Made by a program: the position numbers and the translations under genes
In this document: positions 17,048 through 26,330 of the stretch, one piece after another
Numbering within the stretch: position 1 is the stretch's first letter
Layout of the letters: the number at the start of each line of letters is the position of its first letter
The notes under the pieces: generated by a model
What the model was told of the DNA's origin: nothing
The model's database searches: none
What the model saw: the letters and a program-made list of their open reading frames with translations, nothing else
Source: an uncultured Gemmiger sp.
GTDB taxonomy: Bacteria; Bacillota; Clostridia; Oscillospirales; Ruminococcaceae
Direction of reading: 5' to 3'
DNA length: 64,000 nucleotides
Assembly: GCA_944382785.1 (NCBI GenBank)
Contig: CALWNO010000002.1
Location: forward strand, 54,572-118,571

Positions 17048-17159
17048 TTTTTTATCTAACACTTACAAAACAAAACGCTTTATATCGTGATAAAAATATT
17101 TTACTCAGGGATGGGTCATACTGACATCGGGCGAACACCCAGGAAAGGGGAACAATTTT

Positions 17160-17876
17160 GTGAAAAATTCAGCTGCACCGGAACCGGCGGACCAGATCCG
17201 TCTGAAAAACGACCTCATTGCCGAATCCGGTCTGATCGAGACCACACGGGGGCGCCATGCCATTCATTGCCTGACCGTCATCGGTACAATTGAGGGGCAT
17301 ACCCTGGCGCCGGACAACCAGAAGACCACCAAATACGAGCATGTGATCCCGCTGCTGGTGGATATTCAGGAGGATCCGACCATCGAAGGGCTGCTTGTCA
17401 TTCTGAACACGGTGGGGGGCGATGTGGAGGCCGGTCTGGCCCTGGCGGAACTCATTGCGGGGGTGAGCAAACCCAGTGCCACCCTGGTGTTGGGAGGCGG
17501 GCACTCCATTGGTATACCGCTGGCGGTTTCCGCCCGTCACAGCTTTATTGTGCCCACCGCCACCATGACGGTACACCCTGTGCGGCATTCCGGCATGGTG
17601 TTGGGGGTCCCCCAGACCCTGCGCTATTTTGAGCAGATGCAGGAGCGGATTGTGGGATTTGTGGCCGGCCACTCAGCCATTTCCGCCAAGCGGTTTACCC
17701 AGCTGATGCACAACACCGGGGAACTGGTCATGGACATGGGCACGGTGCTCAACGGTCAGCAGGCGGTGGAGGAAGGCCTCATCGACTCTCTGGGCGGTCT
17801 GGATGACGCCTTGCACTACCTTTATAAGGAGATCGAATCCGGTCGCGGACAAAAGGCCTCACACAAAAATTCCTGA
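17160..17876 (+). CDS. tepA: ClpP-class serine protease, TepA/YmfB-like
   Basis: A 238-aa ClpP-fold protein with VILNTVGGDVEAGLALAE (strand and turn before the active site), nucleophile region LGGGHSIGIPLAVSA and TATMTVHPVRHSG with the likely catalytic His. In B. subtilis the homolog tepA (ymfB) lies just before spoIIIE, and here it lies just before ftsK, which supports the call. The role is probably membrane-associated peptide turnover. The start is GTG 17160, with AAAGGGG 9 nt upstream. Confidence 0.85.
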   Translation: MKNSAAPEPADQIRLKNDLIAESGLIETTRGRHAIHCLTVIGTIEGHTLAPDNQKTTKYEHVIPLLVDIQEDPTIEGLLVILNTVGGDVEAGLALAELIAGVSKPSATLVLGGGHSIGIPLAVSARHSFIVPTATMTVHPVRHSGMVLGVPQTLRYFEQMQERIVGFVAGHSAISAKRFTQLMHNTGELVMDMGTVLNGQQAVEEGLIDSLGGLDDALHYLYKEIESGRGQKASHKNS

Positions 17877-17900
17877 GTTGCAAAATATCCTTTCGGGGGT

Positions 17901-17929
17901 TTTACAATGCAGGGGTTTCGTGTTAAAAT
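17901..17929 (+). promoter_or_regulatory. ftsK promoter
   Basis: TTTACA (17901-17906), 17-nt spacer, TAAAAT (17924-17929). The transcript would have a roughly 120-nt leader with GC-rich partial inverted repeats before the ftsK start. Confidence 0.65.
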
Positions 17930-18057
17930 AACCTATATGCTATAAGGGGCAGTTTGCCCCATTACATAGTCAACGGCACGACCGTCGGAACGGACGGTGC
18001 TGCCGGCCGGATTTTGGGTCCGGTCAGGACTGAAACTACATAGAGGAGTATGGTAAG

Positions 18058-21000
18058 ATGGCAAGTTCAAGGTCAGGCAAATCGACCTATCGTTCGTCCT
18101 CGTCCTCGCGCTCGTCCGGGTCATCCAAGGGAAAAGGCGGTTCCCGCAGCAAAAGCAGCGGTAAGGGACGCGCATCTTCCTCGGCACAGAAACAGATGTC
18201 CCGCCGGGCCCAGCGCCGGGCAGAAACCCAGAATCTGGGCCGCAGCGTTCTTCTGGCAGGCATTGGTCTGCTGGTCATTGCGCTGGTTCTGGTGCGCGGG
18301 CAGGACTTCTGGCTGACGATGCGCAACGCCTTGTTCGGCGTGTTCGGCATCATGACCTATATTCTTGGTCCCTTTTTGCTGTATCTGGCCTATCTGGTGG
18401 CATCGGGATACCGTGTGAGCATCTTTGTGGCCAAGATGGTCCTGATGGGGGTCGTGGGCGCCAGTGTGCCGGTGGTCTTTTCCAAGTTTGCGGTGCATGA
18501 ATCCACCGCATGGGACATTATCAAGATGTTGTACAACTGGGGGTATACCCGGTTCTGGTCCGGCGGTGTGCTGGGCGGTGCGGGGGCATTGCTCCTTTCT
18601 CTGCTCGGCCGTCCGGGGGCCAACATTGTCATGCTTCTGCTGTTTGCCATGGGCCTGATGGTGTTTTTTGCCCTGACCCCGGCGGATGTGGTGCGCTATA
18701 TCAACCAGCTTATGCAGAAGTATGAGGATACCCAGGAAGCCCGCCGCGCCGAAGCTACCGCTTACGACACCCAGCTCTTTGGTCAGACACCGGAAGAGGA
18801 GCCGCTGGAAAATCTGACTGGCACGCTGCCCCGGCAGCCCAAACCGGCCCAGCACCCGGCCTTTGATGTGGAGCCGTATCTGGAACAGGAGGAGAAGGCC
18901 CGCAAGGGCGGAGCCTCCGCCGCGGCAGCGGCTGCCTCCCAGCCGGAAACCAGGGCCAAACCCGCGCCCCAGCAGACGTACCGTCCGGACTTTGATGTGG
19001 ACCTGGGACCTGATGCCTCCACCCGTGCCCTGGAAAACGCCGTCAACCACGATCCGCTGGAAAAGGTAGTCATTGGTCCCGGCGGTACCTTCGGCCTGGA
19101 CCCGCTGGAGCAGCTGGGCCGCAAGAAAGCCCCCGCTCCCGCCAAGGCCCCGGCACCGGCACCGGCACCGGAAGAGGACTTTGAACTGCATCTGGAGCCC
19201 GCCCAGGAAGAAGAGCCGGAGGTGGTGCAGGCCACCGAAAGTGAGCTGGACGCTCTAATCAACAGGGCCATGAGCAGCCAGCCGGTCTCCCGCCCGGCAG
19301 TGCATCAGGATGTTTCCTCCGAAGTACACCTGGATTTGCCGGAACCGGAGGAGACTTTTGCCACTACGCTGGATCTGTCCCAGTCCCAGACAGCTGCCCC
19401 GCAGCCTGCAGTATCCCCGCGGCCCAAAACCGATGTGATTCCCACGTTGGGCGGCAGTTTTGATGAGGATATGGCAACGGACCCGGCGGCCGCGGCCTGG
19501 AATGCGGGAATTCCTGTGTCCGATCTGCTCACCGGCAAGGCTGCCCCGGCAGCCCCTGCCCGTACACCCGCCGCCCCCGTTCCGGCCAACCAGCCTGCGC
19601 CCACCGGGCGCCTGCGGGTGAGCACAGAGGTGGGCAATTCCGCCTCGGCGCCTATTTCCAGCCCGGTGCCGATCACCCAGACTCCGGAAGCCAAGGCCAT
19701 GGACCTGCTGCGCAAGGAGCATCAGCCCTACTGCTACCCGTCTCTGAACCTTTTTAATGCCAACCGCCCGGAGGATGAGAGCGGTGCGGTGCGGGAGATG
19801 AAACGCAACGCCGATATCCTGGTCAACACCCTGGACAGCTTTGGCGTCAAGACCAAGATCCTGGATATCTGCCGCGGACCTTCGGTTACCCGGTATGAGC
19901 TGCAGCCCCAGGCAGGCATCAAGGTCAGCCGCATCACCAGCCTGGCCGACGATATCGCCCTGAATCTGGCCACCGCCGGGGTGCGTATTGAGGCACCCAT
20001 TCCCGGCAAACCCGCCGTGGGTATCGAGGTGCCCAACAAGATCCGCACCACTGTCAATATCCGCAGTGTCTTTGAGGCTCAGAACTATATCAATATGCGC
20101 AGCCCCCTGACCATGGCCCTGGGCAAGGACATTGCCGGCCAGGCCCAGGTGGCGGACCTGTGCAAGATGCCCCACCTGCTCATTGCCGGTTCTACCGGCA
20201 GTGGTAAGTCGGTGTGTGTCAACTCCATCATCATCAGCTTTTTGTTCCGCTCCGGGCCGGAGGATGTCAAGCTCATCCTCATTGACCCCAAGGTGGTGGA
20301 ACTGGCCGAGTACAACGGTATTCCGCATCTGCTCATGCCCGTGGTCACCGAGCCCCGCAAGGCGGCGGGCGCCCTGGGTGCCTCGGTGGCGGAGATGGAA
20401 CGCCGGTACAAGCTGTTTGCGGAGAATAATGTCCGTGACATCAAGAGCTACAACAAGCTGGCCAAACAGCACCCCGACATGGAACATCTGCCCTATATTG
20501 CCATCATCATCGACGAGCTGGCCGACCTGATGATGGTTGCCGGCAAGGAAGTGGAAGATTATATCTGCCGCATTGCCCAGAAAGCCCGTGCCGCCGGTAT
20601 CCATCTGATCGTGGCCACCCAGCGCCCCAGCGTGGATGTCATCACCGGCCTGATCAAAGCCAATATTCCCAGCCGCATTGCTTTTGCGGTGTCCAGCCAG
20701 ATCGACTCCCGTACCATCCTGGACTCCGGCGGTGCCGAAAAGCTGCTGGGAAACGGCGATATGCTCTTTTTGCCGGTGGGTGCAGCCAAGCCTGTCCGTG
20801 TGCAGGGCACCTATGTCACCGATGAGGAGATCAGTGCAGTGCTGAACTTCATCAAATCCACCAGCTCCGAACAGTATGATGAAGAGATGATCGCCGAGAT
20901 GGAGCGCCGTGCCGTGGCCGAAAAGGGCAGCAAGGGCGGCGAGGCCGACGAGGGCGACAATACCCGGGACCCCATGTTCGAGCAGGCGGTGGAGTGCGTT

Positions 21001-21198
21001 ATCGAAGCCGGACAGGCTTCCACCAGCCTGCTGCAGCGCCGCTGCAAGCTGGGCTACGCCCGGGCGGCCCGCATTATGGACCAGATGGAGCAGGAGGGGG
21101 TCATTGGTCCCTACGAGGGCGCCAAGCCCCGGGCTGTTCTGGTGACCCAGGCCCAGTGGCAGGAGCGCAAGCTTTCTGCCGGGTACGACAATGGCTAA
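18058..21198 (+). CDS. ftsK: DNA translocase FtsK/SpoIIIE
   Basis: A 1046-aa septal DNA pump. Residues 2-50 are Ser/Arg/Lys-rich and disordered. Four membrane helices follow (about 62-225), then a long Pro/Ala/Glu-rich linker to about residue 540, then the RecA-like motor: Walker A LIAGSTGSGKSV near residue 710, Walker B IAIIIDELADL near 815, and the ATQRPSVDVITG block. The C-terminal winged-helix gamma domain (RRCKLGYARAARIMDQMEQ, about 985-1010) recognises polar DNA sequences. It is longer than B. subtilis SpoIIIE (about 790 aa), mainly through the linker. GAGGAG precedes ATG 18058; the next gene overlaps by 8 bp. Confidence 0.96.
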   Translation: MASSRSGKSTYRSSSSSRSSGSSKGKGGSRSKSSGKGRASSSAQKQMSRRAQRRAETQNLGRSVLLAGIGLLVIALVLVRGQDFWLTMRNALFGVFGIMTYILGPFLLYLAYLVASGYRVSIFVAKMVLMGVVGASVPVVFSKFAVHESTAWDIIKMLYNWGYTRFWSGGVLGGAGALLLSLLGRPGANIVMLLLFAMGLMVFFALTPADVVRYINQLMQKYEDTQEARRAEATAYDTQLFGQTPEEEPLENLTGTLPRQPKPAQHPAFDVEPYLEQEEKARKGGASAAAAAASQPETRAKPAPQQTYRPDFDVDLGPDASTRALENAVNHDPLEKVVIGPGGTFGLDPLEQLGRKKAPAPAKAPAPAPAPEEDFELHLEPAQEEEPEVVQATESELDALINRAMSSQPVSRPAVHQDVSSEVHLDLPEPEETFATTLDLSQSQTAAPQPAVSPRPKTDVIPTLGGSFDEDMATDPAAAAWNAGIPVSDLLTGKAAPAAPARTPAAPVPANQPAPTGRLRVSTEVGNSASAPISSPVPITQTPEAKAMDLLRKEHQPYCYPSLNLFNANRPEDESGAVREMKRNADILVNTLDSFGVKTKILDICRGPSVTRYELQPQAGIKVSRITSLADDIALNLATAGVRIEAPIPGKPAVGIEVPNKIRTTVNIRSVFEAQNYINMRSPLTMALGKDIAGQAQVADLCKMPHLLIAGSTGSGKSVCVNSIIISFLFRSGPEDVKLILIDPKVVELAEYNGIPHLLMPVVTEPRKAAGALGASVAEMERRYKLFAENNVRDIKSYNKLAKQHPDMEHLPYIAIIIDELADLMMVAGKEVEDYICRIAQKARAAGIHLIVATQRPSVDVITGLIKANIPSRIAFAVSSQIDSRTILDSGGAEKLLGNGDMLFLPVGAAKPVRVQGTYVTDEEISAVLNFIKSTSSEQYDEEMIAEMERRAVAEKGSKGGEADEGDNTRDPMFEQAVECVIEAGQASTSLLQRRCKLGYARAARIMDQMEQEGVIGPYEGAKPRAVLVTQAQWQERKLSAGYDNG

Positions 21199-22210
21199 GC
21201 GGGGCGGCAATGGCCGCACTCCGGAACTGACCGCCCGGGCCGTTGTTATCGGCGTGGTCTGCGCTCTCGCACTGGCGGTGGGCTCCTGGGCCATTGATAC
21301 CTACGGCGGTCAGGGGATTCTGCCCGATTGGGCAGATCTCTATGATTTTTTCGAGATTGATTCCGATTCTCAACCTGCCCAGGCTCCTCAGGACGGAGAG
21401 GCCACGGTAACCTTCTGGGATGTGGGGCAGGGGGACTCTGTGCTTATATCCTCCGGCGGCAGCTACTGTCTGATTGATGCCGGAACCCAGCAAAGCGCCG
21501 ATACCCTGGTGGATGATCTGTGGGCCAGCGGCATTCAGAAACTGGATCTGGTGGTCATGACCCATCCCCATGCGGACCATATCGGCGGCATGGAGGACGT
21601 GCTGGAAAACTTTGAGGTGGGCACGTTGCTTTTACCTGATCTTTCGGTGGCGGATACCGACAGCGGCTTGCTTAGTCGTGTGTTGCAGGCGGCGGAAGAT
21701 ACCGGCACCCCCTGTGTGCAAGCCGAAGAAGGCTGGCAGCAGACCATTGGGGAAGGAACCCTCACTGTGCTGTATGCCGGGCTCATCCCGGAGGATAAAG
21801 AGGACGTGGACCTCAACAATATCTCCCTGTGCGTGCGGTATGAACTGGGCAAATTTTCCTACCTGTGTACCGGCGATGCCGAGGAGGATGCCGAGGAAGA
21901 ACTGGTCCTGACCGCCGGGCTCGAGCTGCCGTCCACCCTGTTCAAGGCAGGGCACCACGGCTCCAATACCTCCAACACCCAGACCTTGCTTTCCGCCGTG
22001 CGCCCCAAGCTGGCAGTGGTCAGCTGTGGGTTGGATAACGATTACGGCCATCCCCATCAGGAGGTGCTGGACCGCTTCGCCCAAAACGGGGTGGAGGTCT
22101 GGCGCACCGATGAGCAGGGGACCGTTACGGTGACAGGCAAAGCCGACGGCAGCTGGGAAGTGTCTGCTTCCGGTGCCGAAACCGCCGAACCCCTGGCACC
22201 TGCCGCCTGA
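21191..22210 (+). CDS. ComEC-like metallo-beta-lactamase fold hydrolase
   Basis: A 339-aa protein with one N-terminal membrane helix (residues about 14-35) and an extracytoplasmic metallo-beta-lactamase domain: VTFWDVGQGDSVLI, MTHPHADHIGGMEDV (the HxHxDH metal motif), CTGDAEEDAEEEL, KAGHHGSNTSNTQ and SCGLDNDYGHPH. This matches the hydrolase domain of ComEC without its channel domain. In ComEC this domain is thought to cut the non-transported DNA strand; the role of stand-alone forms is unknown. It overlaps ftsK by 8 bp and is probably coupled to it. Confidence 0.88.
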   Translation: MAKRGGNGRTPELTARAVVIGVVCALALAVGSWAIDTYGGQGILPDWADLYDFFEIDSDSQPAQAPQDGEATVTFWDVGQGDSVLISSGGSYCLIDAGTQQSADTLVDDLWASGIQKLDLVVMTHPHADHIGGMEDVLENFEVGTLLLPDLSVADTDSGLLSRVLQAAEDTGTPCVQAEEGWQQTIGEGTLTVLYAGLIPEDKEDVDLNNISLCVRYELGKFSYLCTGDAEEDAEEELVLTAGLELPSTLFKAGHHGSNTSNTQTLLSAVRPKLAVVSCGLDNDYGHPHQEVLDRFAQNGVEVWRTDEQGTVTVTGKADGSWEVSASGAETAEPLAPAA

Positions 22211-22304
22211 TTTACTGTTCTGCTTTCTATATGATCCCGGCCCTGTCCGCTTATTTCAGAGGGCGGGCCGTATTTTCGCCAGACAGGCAAAGGAGAAACA
22301 AACC

Positions 22305-23168
22305 ATGCTCATTTCACAGATGTTCAAGCGTAAACCCTGTGTTTTTTCCATCGAATGCTTTCCCCCCAAGCAGACCGTCCGCTTTGAAAGCATGAAGGAT
22401 GCTCTGCGCACCATGGAGACCCTGCATCCCGATTTCATCAGTGTTACATACGGCGCGGGCGGCTCTTCCGGCGGCGTATCCACTGTAGAGGTGGCCCGCT
22501 TCTTGAAAAACGAGCTGGGGGTGGAGCCCCTGGCCCACATTCTGTGCATGGGCAGCGACCGCGAAAAAGCTGCCGCTCTGCTGGAGGAACTGGACCAGGC
22601 CGGGGTGCGCAACGTGCTGACCCTGCGGGGAGACCGCACCCCCGCCCGGCCGGAAAGCCCCGATTTCAAACACGCCAGCGACCTGGCCGCCTTTGTGTGG
22701 CAGACCAAGCCGGAGTTTGACATCCATGCCGCCTGCTATCCCGAAGGCCACCCCGAAGCTCCCAGCCTGGCCGCCGACGTGGAAAATCTGCGGTATAAGC
22801 AGGAGGCCGGCGCCTCCCATCTGCTGACCCAGCTCTTCTTTGACAACGGCAAATTCTACCGCTTCCTCAACCTGGCCCGCCGGGCCGGTGTCACCCTGCC
22901 GGTATCGGCGGGTGTCATGCCCATCGTGCGCCGTTCCCAGATCGAGCGCACGGTGGCTTTGTCCAGCGCCAGTCTGCCTTCCGCCTTCACCCGCATGATT
23001 TCCCGCTGGCAGGATGATCCCGAATCCCTGCGCAAGGCCGGCATCGAGTATGCCGTCAATCAGATGCGGGACCTGATTGAGGGTGGCGCCGACGGTGTGC
23101 ACCTGTATGCCATGAATGACCCCGAAGTGGCGGTGGCCGTGTACGAGGGCATCCGCGATCTGCTGTAA
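22305..23168 (+). CDS. metF: Methylenetetrahydrofolate reductase
   Basis: A 287-aa flavin-dependent TIM-barrel enzyme reducing 5,10-methylene-THF to 5-methyl-THF, the methyl donor for MetH two genes downstream. Visible blocks are SIECFPPKQTVRFE, ISVTYGAGGSSGG, LTLRGDRTP near residue 105, QLFFDNGKFYRF and VSAGVMPIVRRSQIER. Length fits MetF (about 290). AAAGGAG lies 9 nt before ATG 22305. The 94-bp gap before it has a GC-rich inverted repeat (22240-22275) but no recognisable riboswitch. Confidence 0.95.
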   Translation: MLISQMFKRKPCVFSIECFPPKQTVRFESMKDALRTMETLHPDFISVTYGAGGSSGGVSTVEVARFLKNELGVEPLAHILCMGSDREKAAALLEELDQAGVRNVLTLRGDRTPARPESPDFKHASDLAAFVWQTKPEFDIHAACYPEGHPEAPSLAADVENLRYKQEAGASHLLTQLFFDNGKFYRFLNLARRAGVTLPVSAGVMPIVRRSQIERTVALSSASLPSAFTRMISRWQDDPESLRKAGIEYAVNQMRDLIEGGADGVHLYAMNDPEVAVAVYEGIRDLL

Positions 23169-23189
23169 GAGGGCAGCATAAAACAAGCC

Positions 23190-23846
23190 ATGGAACTTGC
23201 CTACCACGCGGCGGACCGCCGCACCGTGCTGCGCTATCTGGGCGCCGCCGGCTGGACTCCCGATGAAGCCACCACCAGCCTGCTGGATGAGGCCGAAACC
23301 CTTCTGCGCCGTGCCGCCACCCCCCGGGGTGTGTGGCGCGCCCTGCCGCCCCAGGCCCTGGACCTGCGGGAAGCAGGCACCGACCTGGCCCGTCACCTGC
23401 AGGGGTGCGACGGTCTGGTGCTCATGGCCGTGACCATGGGCAGTGGGGCGGATGCCCTCATCCGCCGGCTGGAACTATCGGATATTGCCCTGGGCGCGGC
23501 GGTGGATGCCACGGCTTCCGCGGCTATGGAGGGCCTGTGCGACGATGTGGAGGCGGAGGCCCGTCGCTGGGCCCAAAGTCAGGGCCTGTGGCTCACCGGA
23601 CGGTATTCGCCGGGGTACGGCGACTGCCCGCTGACCTTGCAGCATGATTTGTGCCTGGCGCTGGATACGGTGCGGGGGCTGGGCCTGGCGGTTACGCCCC
23701 AGCATCTGCTTACCCCGCGCAAGAGCGTGACCGCCATTCTGGGCACCGCCGACCACCCGGTCACCGGCGCCCGGGCCGGATGCAACCACTGCCTGCTGCG
23801 CGAAACCTGTGCTTATCGAAAGAGGGGGATGACCTGTGACGATTGA
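23190..23846 (+). CDS. Stand-alone MetH reactivation-domain protein
   Basis: A 218-aa protein corresponding to the C-terminal activation (AdoMet-binding) domain of cobalamin-dependent methionine synthase. The core RYSPGYGDCPL near residue 145 matches the RxSPGYGxxP motif of that domain, and CNHCLLRETCAYR gives extra cysteines at the C-terminus. It lies between metF and a MetH that lacks this domain, overlapping metH by 11 bp. It probably binds AdoMet and reductively re-methylates inactive cob(II)alamin on MetH in trans. ATG 23190 is preceded by GAGGGCAG. Confidence 0.85.
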   Translation: MELAYHAADRRTVLRYLGAAGWTPDEATTSLLDEAETLLRRAATPRGVWRALPPQALDLREAGTDLARHLQGCDGLVLMAVTMGSGADALIRRLELSDIALGAAVDATASAAMEGLCDDVEAEARRWAQSQGLWLTGRYSPGYGDCPLTLQHDLCLALDTVRGLGLAVTPQHLLTPRKSVTAILGTADHPVTGARAGCNHCLLRETCAYRKRGMTCDD

Positions 23847-26253
23847 GGAAATTTTTGCCCGCCGCCGTTTTGTCTTTCTGGACGGCGGTCTCGGTACCCA
23901 ACTGCAGAAACGGGGCCTGCAGCCCGGCCAGAAGCCGGAACTGGCGGCCTTTCTGATGCCCGACACCCTGGAGGCCATCCACCGGGAATACGCCGCTGCG
24001 GGGGCCGATATCCTGTACGCCAATACCTTCGGTGCCAATGAGCAGAAGCTGGCCGGTACCGGCTATACCGCGGCCGACACAATTGCAGCATCCATTGCTT
24101 GTGCCCGCCGGGCCGCCCAGCCGTATGGGGCGCTTGTGGCGCTGGATATCGGACCCTTAGGGGAACTGCTGGCCCCCACCGGAACCCTCTCTTTTGAGGA
24201 GGCATATGCCCGCTTTGCCGCTATTGTGCAGGCAGGCGTACAGGCCGGGGCGGACCTCGTCGTCATCGAGACCATGACTGACCTGTATGAGCTGAAAGCC
24301 GCCGTTCTGGCCGCCAAGGAAAACAGTACCCTGCCGGTGCTGGCTTCCATGAGCTTTGAAAGCCGGGGCCGCACCTTCACCGGCTGCACGGTAGAAAGCT
24401 TCGGCGTTACGGCGGCGGGCCTGGGCGTGGATGCCGTGGGCATCAACTGCTCTCTCGGCCCTGATGAAATCCTGCCTTTTGCCAAGCGGCTGTGCCGGGT
24501 GGTACCTGCCGGGATGCCGGTGTTCGTCAAGCCCAACGCGGGCCTGCCCAACCCGGACGGCAGCTACGATCTGACCGCCGACGGTTTTGTGGAGCAGATG
24601 CTGCCTTATGCAGCGTCGGGCATCTCGATGGTGGGCGGCTGCTGCGGCACCACCCCCGAATATATTCGCAAGCTCCGCGCCGCCTTTGCAGAGCTGACCC
24701 CGGCCCAGAAAGTTCCTCTTCGCCGCAGCCGTCTGTGCACCCCCGTGCGCTGCGTGGAGGTGGAAGGCATCACGGTGGTGGGCGAGCGCATCAACCCTAC
24801 CGGCAAAAAGCGGCTGCAACAGGCTCTGCGGGAAGGGGACAGCGGCTATGCCTGCGCCCAGGCGGTAGCCCAGGCGGAAGCCGGCGCCCAGGTGCTGGAC
24901 GTGAACGCCGGGCTGCCCGGCATCGACGAGGCTGCCACCCTGGAAATGCTGGTGCGGGAGCTGCAGGCCGTCACTGACCTGCCCTTGCAGCTGGATTCCA
25001 ACGACCCCGCTGCCCTGGAACGGGCCCTGCGCATCTACAACGGCAAACCCATCGTCAACTCGGTCAACGGGGAAGAAAAGTCCCTCAAGGCCATTCTGCC
25101 CCTGTGTAAAAAGTACGGCGCTGCCGTGGTGGGCCTGTGCCTGGATGAAAACGGCATTCCCAAAACGGCGGAAGGCCGGTTTGGGGTGGCCAAAAAGATC
25201 GTGGCCGCCACAGACGCTGCCGGGATTCCCCGGGAGGATGTGTATATCGACTGCCTGACCCTCACCGTTTCCGCCGAGCAGGCTTCCGCAGCCGAGACCC
25301 TCAAGGCCATGGAACTGTGCAAGCGGGAACTGGGGGTGCGCACCGTGCTGGGCGTGTCCAACATCAGCTTCGGTTTGCCCTGCCGCGGGTATATGAACAC
25401 CACCTTCCTGACCCTTGCCATGCAGGCCGGGCTGGATCTGGCCATCATGAACCCCAATACCCCCGAGATGATGGCGGCGGTGCGGGCCTTCCGGGTGCTC
25501 ACCTGCCAGGATGCCCAGTGTGCTGACTATGTCCGGGCCTACGCCGGGCAGCAGACCCAGACGGTGCAGACCGTCAAGGCTGCTCCTGCTGCCGCAACAC
25601 CGGCGGCGTCCGAACCTTCCGGTAATGAGGACCCGCTGGCCGACGCCGTACGCCGGGGCCTCAAAAAAGAAGCCCGGGCCGCTGCCGAGCAGGCGCTGCT
25701 GAGCCGGGAACCCCTGGATGTGGTCAACCTTTCCCTGATTCCCGCCCTGGACACGGTGGGGGACGGCTTTGAAAAAGGAACGTTGTTCCTGCCCCAGCTG
25801 CTGCAGGCGGCCACCGCCGCCCAGGCTGCCTTTGATGTCATCAAGACGGCCATTGCCAACAGCGGGCAGCAGAGTGTCAGCAAGGGCAAGATCGTGCTGG
25901 CCACCGTCAAGGGGGATATCCACGATATCGGCAAAAATATCGTACGGGTGGTGCTGGAAAACTACGGCTACGAAGTCACCGACCTGGGCCGGGACGTGGA
26001 CCCCATGCGGGTGGTCCAGGCCGTGCAGGAAACCGGCGCGCCGCTGGTGGGCCTTTCAGCCCTGATGACCACCACTGTGCCCAGCATGCAGGCCACCATT
26101 GAGGAACTGCACAAGGCTAAACTGCCCTGTAAGGTCATGGTGGGCGGCGCGGTGCTCACCCCCTCCTTTGCCCAGCAGATCGGGGCGGACTTTTACGCCC
26201 GGGATGCCAAGGCCAGCGCCGACTATGCCAAACAGCTGTTTGAGACGCGGTAA
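23836..26253 (+). CDS. metH: Cobalamin-dependent methionine synthase lacking the activation domain
   Basis: An 805-aa three-module enzyme. The homocysteine domain (about 1-300) has zinc ligands in VGINCSLG and MVGGCCGTTPEYI. The methyl-THF (pterin) domain (about 310-570) starts GITVVGERINPTGKK. The cobalamin region (about 595-805) has a helical cap and VKGDIHDIGKNIV, whose His ligates cobalt (DxHxxG). E. coli MetH is about 1227 aa; the difference is the missing C-terminal reactivation domain, which is encoded by the preceding gene. The start is GTG 23836, inside the upstream gene. It makes methionine from homocysteine with the methyl group supplied through MetF. Confidence 0.95.
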   Translation: MTIEEIFARRRFVFLDGGLGTQLQKRGLQPGQKPELAAFLMPDTLEAIHREYAAAGADILYANTFGANEQKLAGTGYTAADTIAASIACARRAAQPYGALVALDIGPLGELLAPTGTLSFEEAYARFAAIVQAGVQAGADLVVIETMTDLYELKAAVLAAKENSTLPVLASMSFESRGRTFTGCTVESFGVTAAGLGVDAVGINCSLGPDEILPFAKRLCRVVPAGMPVFVKPNAGLPNPDGSYDLTADGFVEQMLPYAASGISMVGGCCGTTPEYIRKLRAAFAELTPAQKVPLRRSRLCTPVRCVEVEGITVVGERINPTGKKRLQQALREGDSGYACAQAVAQAEAGAQVLDVNAGLPGIDEAATLEMLVRELQAVTDLPLQLDSNDPAALERALRIYNGKPIVNSVNGEEKSLKAILPLCKKYGAAVVGLCLDENGIPKTAEGRFGVAKKIVAATDAAGIPREDVYIDCLTLTVSAEQASAAETLKAMELCKRELGVRTVLGVSNISFGLPCRGYMNTTFLTLAMQAGLDLAIMNPNTPEMMAAVRAFRVLTCQDAQCADYVRAYAGQQTQTVQTVKAAPAAATPAASEPSGNEDPLADAVRRGLKKEARAAAEQALLSREPLDVVNLSLIPALDTVGDGFEKGTLFLPQLLQAATAAQAAFDVIKTAIANSGQQSVSKGKIVLATVKGDIHDIGKNIVRVVLENYGYEVTDLGRDVDPMRVVQAVQETGAPLVGLSALMTTTVPSMQATIEELHKAKLPCKVMVGGAVLTPSFAQQIGADFYARDAKASADYAKQLFETR

Positions 26254-26292
26254 GATCCAGGCTGTGAAATCGAACAGGGGAGCGGGAACCCC

Positions 26293-26321
26293 TTGCATTC
26301 GACGCACAAATCATGTATAAT
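26293..26321 (+). promoter_or_regulatory. SRP RNA promoter
   Basis: TTGCAT (26293-26298), 17-nt spacer, TATAAT (26316-26321). The expected start near 26329 coincides with the 5' strand of the RNA's closing helix. Confidence 0.85.
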
Positions 26322-26330
26322 AACAAAAGC

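Noticed and set aside
17031-17085. Possible Rex operator in the rex promoter (TTGTCAAT...TCTAACA)
   Set aside because: The half-sites are too far apart and too divergent from TTGTTAA-N4-TTAACAA to support autoregulation.
21191-22210. Calling the metallo-beta-lactamase protein ComEC
   Set aside because: It has only one membrane helix and no ComEC channel domain, so it is only ComEC-like in its hydrolase part.
22211-22304. SAM or cobalamin riboswitch upstream of metF
   Set aside because: The gap is under 100 nt and contains only a GC-rich inverted repeat; none of the conserved riboswitch cores is present.
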